This document shows, piece after piece, positions 58,263-64,000 of a stretch of 64,000 bases of DNA. How positions within the stretch are numbered: the first letter of the stretch is position 1; every line of letters begins with the position of its first letter. The notes beneath the pieces are model-generated. The model was not told the origin of the DNA. It was given only the letters and a program-made list of their open reading frames with translations, and did not search any database. A program made the position numbers and the translations under genes. Source of the stretch: Orientallactaga sibirica (lineage: Eukaryota > Chordata > Mammalia > Rodentia > Dipodidae); NCBI GenBank assembly GCA_036365145.1, contig JAEOAD010001177.1:308896-372895 (forward strand), in the 5' to 3' direction.

Positions 58263-59829
58263 AGTACCAGCATGGTGAGGGGTCCTAGGAGGAAGGAGGT
58301 AGGGTAAGAAACCCTTGTACCCCAGAACCCCACCATTGGAGAGAATTTCTTGTTTCCGTTTCTCCAGGTTGTCTTGGAGCATCTTAATCCGGTCCCTCAC
58401 ACTCCAGATTAGTTGTGAAAAGCAGCATTCTTCCTGTAAGAAAACACAAAGACCTCCCTTTTTCCGCAGTAAGGAGGAGGTCCAGGTCCCCTCGATTTTG
58501 TAAAACTACTTGTGCCTAGAGAGTTAAGCTGTTCTTGAACTGTGAGGGGATGATTGTGAGCACTTCTTGAATGTCTCGATCAATCTATTTTCTAATTTAT
58601 CATGGAGGTGACAGCGGTGGTTAATCCAGCAGCCCTGTAAGCCACCCTGCAGTGATTCAGCCCCCACCAGAAGGGGGATGAGAGTGCACATGAAAAAGCG
58701 TGCCTTGCTCCTACAGGGACAGGTATAGGCTCTGAATCCAAGATGATCTAGTCGTGGAAGAGAGATGTACACAGTACGCTATGCCAGAAAAGATTACCTG
58801 GAAATAAAGGGTAGAGTCCATCCACTTGAAGTGGGTAGAGTTGAGGAGGGGACAGAAAGTCTTATCAGGTGGCTGAAGTGAGTAGGTAATCATTTGGGAA
58901 CATGAAAGGGGTTTACTACCAAGAGGTCTCCTGGATCAGTTGAAGCAGGTAATATTACCTGAGGGGTGGAGTGAGGAGCTCAATGGGAGTAGAGATTTAG
59001 GATAAGGTTTATGGAGAGAGGGGTGAGGAGGTCAGTAGTCATTAAGAGAGAGGTGAAGCTACCAGTGGGGAGTATATGAGTATTGGGCCTTAAAGCCAAC
59101 AACCATGTGAATAGAAGGCTGAGTGGTGTTTAAGGTGGAAGAGGACTTAAGGAGGAACAAAGAGATTCATAGTCCAGGCTTTTAGGGTTCTAAATTATCT
59201 ACCATGGACTGAAATATTTGGGAGGCATTTAAGCATTGTGAATGACTACTTGTGGTGGCAAGGGGTGGTTGGGGAACCCAGACCTTTTGTACTTACTTTA
59301 ATTAGTCCATAAAGGGTCTCCCTTGCCGTCTATTCTAATGCGCCTCTGCCCCAGTTATCCAAATGGGATTGTTAGGATCAGGGATGTGATGTTTGATAGG
59401 GTTACACTGACCCGTTGTACAGGACTTTCCACTGGGCGGAGCAGTTCGAATTGCTAGTTAGGGCCTGTGTGACTGTGGGGGCAACTCCAGTATGGGCAAT
59501 GAGCCCTCTTAGGAGTTAAGCGCAGACACCCACTCTGTTTATGTGTTCAGCAGATATATTTGTGGTCGGTGGCATAGAAACTTCCCAATTGTGGCAGGCT
59601 CCTCCCAGTTGTACTTAGGGTTTGCAGGCATCAAAGTATATGTCACAGTTTTATCCTTTGTGCCATCATGGAGATGTGTTATTAAGAAGAATGGGTGGGT
59701 CAAATCCACACCCCAGTTACCCTGGAATTCCCAATGGCCCAGTTCTGATGGTCTTGTTTCTTTAATGTTGTAGTAAGTATTGAGAAGGGTGGTCATCAGT
59801 AATAAGATCTTCATCATTGAGGGTTTTTG
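58263..59829 (-). pseudogene. env: Second ERV-B env copy, indel-rich
   Basis: Colinear with about 52969-54547, but with a small insertion or deletion every few dozen bases, so no long frame survives. The signal-peptide Met stretch is still visible at 59832-59539. The TM C-terminus, stop and CTE-like element are absent. Confidence 0.85.
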
Positions 59830-61815
59830 CACCTATAAAGGGAGAAGAAGAAGGGAGGAAATACTCTCAGAGTGTCTTGTTCCTGGAGGAGAGTCATCGT
59901 ATTTTCATTGGGGTAGATATTTTAAATCTCTGGCCAGTATCCAAATAGGTCTTTTCCTCTTGAGAAAGCACATCCAAACTCTCTCCACACAGTAAGGAGG
60001 GGTCACGGTCCTCTCCAGTTTCAGTCGTGAATCCTCATCCCGGCCCAGATGGAGCTGTAAGTAACAGATGAGGACCAATGTTTTTGAAAAGGATACATTT
60101 TATCTTCTTTTGAAAAATTTAAAATATTTAGGAGTTAATAATGCCTTTTTAGTTGATCATGTGGTGAGATTCCCCTTTTGTTTTATGTTGAGACTTAAGA
60201 GTTTGATTATATCTTTCCACGATGGCCTGGCCCAGTGGGTTATCACAGGATGCCTGTGGAATGTGGGGTGCCAGGTTGGAGGAAATCCATAAAGGCCCAC
60301 ACTTCTGAAGCAGGGGCCATTGTCAGTTTTGACTTGATCTGGCAATCCAAGGGTGGCAAACATTGAGCGTAAGCGTTTAATAGTATGTTTAGTCTTTTCC
60401 CCCGAATTATTGTGCACGTTGCACAGCAAGCATGGGAAAGAAGTATCGCTGAGAGAAAAATATTAAGTTTCCAAGATGGAGAATAGTGTGTAACGTCAAT
60501 TTGCCAAAGGTGATTAGGGAGTAGCCACTCGTGGATTGGCTCCTGTAGTTTTGAAGAGAGTACCTGAAGGAAAGGCTTTGACCACAAGATCTACAGTTCA
60601 GACTATCTTTTAAGGTCCTTGACTGGCACATAGGATACTCGTTTTTTTAAGGCCCCTCCAGTGTACATGAGTCAGGTGGTAAAAGTGTGTAGCCTCTGAG
60701 ACAGAATTTTTGAGCCAGAGGCCAACTCATCAGCCAAGCTGTTTCCCATGAGAAATCCTGGTAAATTTTGATGGCCTCTAGATGTTGAATAAAAATAGGG
60801 TTAATTCTTTGTTAGAGTAGAGAGTCTTGAATCATCAAAGGGAGTTATAGGGTTGGAGTCTAACTTAACTTCCAATAGGTTGGGTGATAGGTTAACAACA
60901 AGACTATCAGAGAAACAGGTTAAAAGACTCCTGAATCATGTCCAATGCCAGGCGACCAGCGAACAGCTCTTTGAATTGTGCTGACCCCTCGACCTCATGG
61001 GAGGTGACTTTCTGGGAGCATGGCTCTTGTTCCTGTTTTAAAGGGTAAACAACTAGAGCTCCCAAGCGCCCTCCATCAGTGAACACGGTGAGAAAGTTAG
61101 GGTTGGGCTTGGACAGAAAGAGCCTGGGAGGTCTCCATTCCAGCCTAGAGAAGGAGCTCATCCATTTATAGGGACATAAATGACAATCTGTTGTACCCAG
61201 AAAACCATCGAGGGCTATAGCAATCCTGTTGTTATTTCTTTGAAACCAACTAGAGTCTGCTGTTTTTAAGGGAGTGATAATAAGGTGAGGTTCAGTTTAA
61301 ACAACTGAATGGTGTCTGCCGCTGGCCAAAATTAAGCAAGTTGGTTAGTCGAGAATAGACTCTGGGGACCCCGCCAATTGAGGTGATCAGTGAGGATGGG
61401 ATGCTGGGCCAACAGTGCAGTGCATAGTGTTTCCCCAGTGAAAATATAGAGGAGATGGGCGGGTTAAGGGGTCAAACCTTTTAAGTCACAGTGTCTAGCC
61501 TGTTGAACCTTGCATAATTTGTTTATGATGAGGAGGCAAGGTTACCTGAGGGAGAGAGTTAGGCCTTTAAGAGGTCAAACATAGGGGATAGCTGTTCAGT
61601 AGTTATGAGTATCCAAGGCCTCAATGATGTTTCCCCTAACTTTTGAGCTGAGGCAATGTATAGATTCCTGAATAGGCTGGGAGCGGCTGGAGAGACAGTG
61701 TCAAGAGATAACATGGAGCCAGTATTTTGAAAGGAGAGACAGTTTGAATCTTTTCTGGAGCCACCTTGAAATCATTGGCATGTAAAATGGCAGGAGAGAC
61801 GGCAATGAGTTTGTC
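59830..61815 (-). pseudogene. pol: Second ERV-B pol copy, indel-rich
   Basis: Colinear with about 54548-56625. Pieces of integrase (KTDNGPCF near 60330) and RNase H (FTDGGRLGA near 61085) are recognisable between frameshifts. It shares the capsid-to-RT-thumb deletion with the left copy (junction near 61815). Confidence 0.85.
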
Positions 61816-62792
61816 TACCTCTGCCAATTTCCATCAGCAATAAAAGTCAGGCAGGCCAGTGTGAGTGAATGTGCTCCAGTAGTCTGGAGATCAGATGGCC
61901 CATTGTATGAAGTAAGAGTCAATGCCCAGATTCCTAGGCTGCCTTGTGGATAAGAGCCAGATCAGTTTTCCTTACAGCTTTTGCTATGGGCAGCCTCGGT
62001 TCTCTCATCTTGGGGTGGCGTGCGTCCTGGAAAAGGTGCACCACTTTATAAATTGGGGCCTGAAAGGACAGCTTTGCAAGATTTTATGAAATCCTGTAGT
62101 ACATGGGTAGTGAGCTAGTTCTTGGAGGATGTTCTCTGCACCCAAAGGGAGTTAGGGCCATCCTCAGAAACTATACAATTCTTTAAGTCACTTGCTTCCC
62201 ATGGATACCAGCCAACGAGCGATTGCCATAGGGTTGATTTGCCAGAAGCGAGATTGTTTCATGTTCGAAAGTCTTGTCAGTTCCCGAGGGGGCAAGGCAG
62301 GCAGGAAGGGTTTAGGTTACCTCCTCGGAGGGCGTTGCTGGGAGTCCAGGGGTGGGGGCTTTATCAAAGGGTCCAGGGAGGGGGTATAAGCTTTATTCTC
62401 CTTGGATTTAAGGCCTTTTAGGTCTTTGTGAATTTCAGAGTATCTTAGCTTGGGGACAGCCTTTTGTTTGGTTATCGTCAGCTCTGGTGCTTCAGGGTTA
62501 GTTACCTTTTGTCTTAATTTGTTGGGCTGAGGGGAAGCAGCCCTTCAGTGCAGAAACAGTGGGGAGGACTCAAGAGGAGGACTTCTCCACATTCTATATG
62601 TCTTTCAGTGGACAAGAGTTTCCACACGGTCCCAGGTGTCCCAGTCCGAGACTGGCTTCACAGTAGCCAGGGGCCAACAGAAGAGAGTGTTGGCAGGCCT
62701 GTGTAGCCTAAATTAGAAAGTTTGGCCCAAACTCTTTGAGAAGTGAGGAGAGATTTAGAGCATAGTCTGGATTTAGCAGAAGATTGTCCCAT
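61816..62792 (-). pseudogene. gag: Second ERV-B gag copy, indel-rich
   Basis: Colinear with 56626-57636. The start codon position is 62792-62790 (ttgtcccat on the plus strand). Many one- to three-base indels break matrix and capsid. The primer site that follows (about 62867-62885) is also damaged. Confidence 0.83.
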
Positions 62793-62888
62793 AAAGGAGA
62801 TGAAGAATGCCTCCTATGAACCCGATTACCGAAGCAGTGTTTCTTCCAGCAGGCTATGCCTTGACCCCAGCCATTTGGGCGCCAGTCC

Positions 62889-63465
62889 TGTATCCAGACC
62901 CTCGACAGGTGGAGGCCGTGATGAAGAGGAACTGAAATTCCAGCCGGTCCTCTCCGAGGGCTGAATGGGATGAGTGTCGACGACTCCATGGCCCCTTCCT
63001 CTAAGCCAGAGAACTCAAACACCACACTGAATTCGGGAGGCTGTCCAAGCAGGATCTACGTTTATTACATATCCAGGACGGGTATATGGAAAATGCAAGA
63101 GTGAAGAAGGACTTTCAAGAAAAGAAACTTTTCCTGTTAGAAACTGAGGAGCTTTCAGTAGGTGTAAGTCAGCAGTGGCGTGCTAATTGGGAAAGTGTTT
63201 GTGAGGACACTATGGAGACATGGGCTGTTCTAGTCAGGGAGTATTGTTTAGGAGGCGCTATAGAGACACCAGGCTGTTCACAGGAAACCATGTGTGGAGA
63301 CCTCTAACGAACATTGGGAGGTGTGGGGATGGTGCGGGAAGATTGGGACTACATCAGCCATGCAAGGTGCTGTGTCATGTGCTCAGCAGGAAGTCAGAAC
63401 AGTGTGAGGCTACTTTAGGAAGCATCCATTTTCCTCTAGGCCAGAATCTTTTACATGGTGTAACA
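62889..63465 (-). repeat. ERV-B 5' LTR (right end)
   Basis: About 577 bp, colinear with 51930-52513 but with many short indels (for example ctgaaattccagccgg against ctggtccagccgg, and tattacatatccagg). It ends tggtgtaaca at 63465, followed by GATGAT, the same duplication as on the left of the block. Confidence 0.85.
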
Positions 63466-63545
63466 GATGATTAGGTGTTAGATTTTAGGAAGGTTGGGAA
63501 GTCATTTGAAGTTTCTTCAGAATTATTCATTGAGTTCTTTGAAAT
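63466..63545. other. Right flank of ERV-B
   Basis: Starts with the target duplication GATGAT (63466-63471), then AT-rich sequence with no recognised feature. Confidence 0.6.
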
Positions 63546-63690
63546 ATTATTTCTGACCTGGGCATGATTGGCACACACCTTTAATCCTAGCCCTTGGGAG
63601 GCAGAGGTAGTAGGATCTCCATGAGTTTGCAGGCTACCCTGACACTACATTGTGAATTCAGGTTAACCTGAGCTAGAGGGCCTACTTCAA
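63546..63690 (+). repeat. B1-type SINE
   Basis: ctgggcatgattggcacaca (A-box region), then aatcctagcccttgggaggc, gagtttgcaggctaccctg and gaattcaggttaacctgagc, with a short A/T-rich tail. Diverged B1 with the 5' end present. Confidence 0.85.
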
Positions 63691-63794
63691 AAAATATATA
63701 TTGTTTTGAAGGCCCACAGTTTTACCCATTCTCTCTATCTGTCTCTCTTCTCTTTAATTCTCTACTTGAAAATGAATAAATAAAAATAGAACCT

Positions 63795-64000
63795 GAAGGG
63801 AGGATCAGGTAACCACCTCACCAGGGCCCCAGCTGAAACCATAGAACAACGCGGGAAGGACAAGAGTTCAGGAATTCATAATGATCATGATACCAGACAA
63901 AGGCTGAAGGAGATAAACACAGAAGAACATCCAACTCCAACTAAGCCAGATATCCAGAGACACAGAGGCTCCCAAAACCTCATCACTGAAACAGAACTAA
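63795..64000 (+). mobile_element. LINE-1 3'UTR fragment running off the window
   Basis: Matches L1f 3'UTR at about 47150-47362 (gaagggaggatcag, accagggccccagctgaaacc, aagccagatatccagagac). The upstream end is truncated at about 63795 and the element continues beyond 64000. Confidence 0.88.

Larger units (their letters stand above)
51930..63465 (-). mobile_element. ERV-B: type-D-like betaretroviral provirus, apparently tandem
   Basis: Antisense provirus. From right to left the canonical order is LTR, Lys1,2 primer site, gag, pol, env, CTE-like repeats, polypurine tract, LTR. The whole block is flanked by one 6-bp duplication, GATGAT, at 51924-51929 and 63466-63471. Within it are three LTRs (51930-52513, 57736-58262 truncated, 62889-63465) and two internal regions. 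Both internal copies share the same gag-to-RT deletion, so they derive from one provirus. The right copy is rich in small indels and may be an assembly artefact. Confidence 0.92.

Noticed and set aside
51930..63465. Two independent ERV-B integrations side by side
   Set aside because: Only the outer ends have a target duplication, and both copies share the same internal deletion.

Overview
This window is repeat-rich mammalian DNA with no intact cellular gene. A rodent is likely: there are B1-type SINEs, a tRNA-derived SINE with a characteristic degenerate end, ORR1/MT-like MaLR LTRs and a young LINE-1 family. The B1 variant (about 44330-44455 and 63546-63690) and the tRNA-derived SINE remind me of jerboas (Dipodidae, Jaculus). 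That assignment is from memory and is only moderately certain.

Layout. Bases 1-20728 are an array of a roughly 180-bp AT-rich satellite, broken twice by nearly identical antisense LINE-1 copies (7051-9986 and 12062-14970). The second L1 and the satellite behind it are a direct tandem duplication of about 4.9 kb. Bases 20729-24680 hold an older sense-strand LINE-1. Bases 24681-34853 are mixed sequence: an ID-like SINE, a DPH3 processed pseudogene, tRNA-derived SINEs, a LINE-1 with a 5' inversion, an older LINE-1 cut by a MaLR LTR, a MaLR internal region with its LTR, microsatellites and some unrecognised sequence.

Bases 34860-51671 are one sense-strand class II (betaretrovirus-like) provirus, called ERV-A here, flanked by the 6-bp duplication GTAATT. 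It has a tRNA-Lys3-like primer site, gag, dUTPase/protease, pol and an MMTV-like env, all broken. It carries later insertions: a MaLR piece in pro (37725-38686), a 6-kb LINE-1 in env (41545-47607, with intact ORF1, a deleted RT core and a B1 at the deletion), and a complete MaLR in the 3' LTR (49537-51601, flanked by CTCCT).

Bases 51930-63465 are an antisense type-D-like provirus, called ERV-B, flanked by GATGAT. It has a tRNA-Lys1,2 primer site, beta-type gag/pol with a large internal deletion, a gamma/type-D-style env, and between env and the polypurine tract three tandem copies of a motif resembling the Mason-Pfizer monkey virus constitutive transport element (CTE). It appears as LTR-internal-LTR(truncated)-internal-LTR. 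The second internal copy (58263-62888) is full of small insertions and deletions while the middle LTR has none, so the apparent tandem provirus may be an assembly artefact built from unpolished long-read sequence.

The genes do not form a working system. The window is best read as pericentromeric or satellite-edge DNA recording successive retroelement insertions. The points most worth following are the triple CTE-like element, the satellite/L1 segmental duplication, and the doubtful second ERV-B copy.
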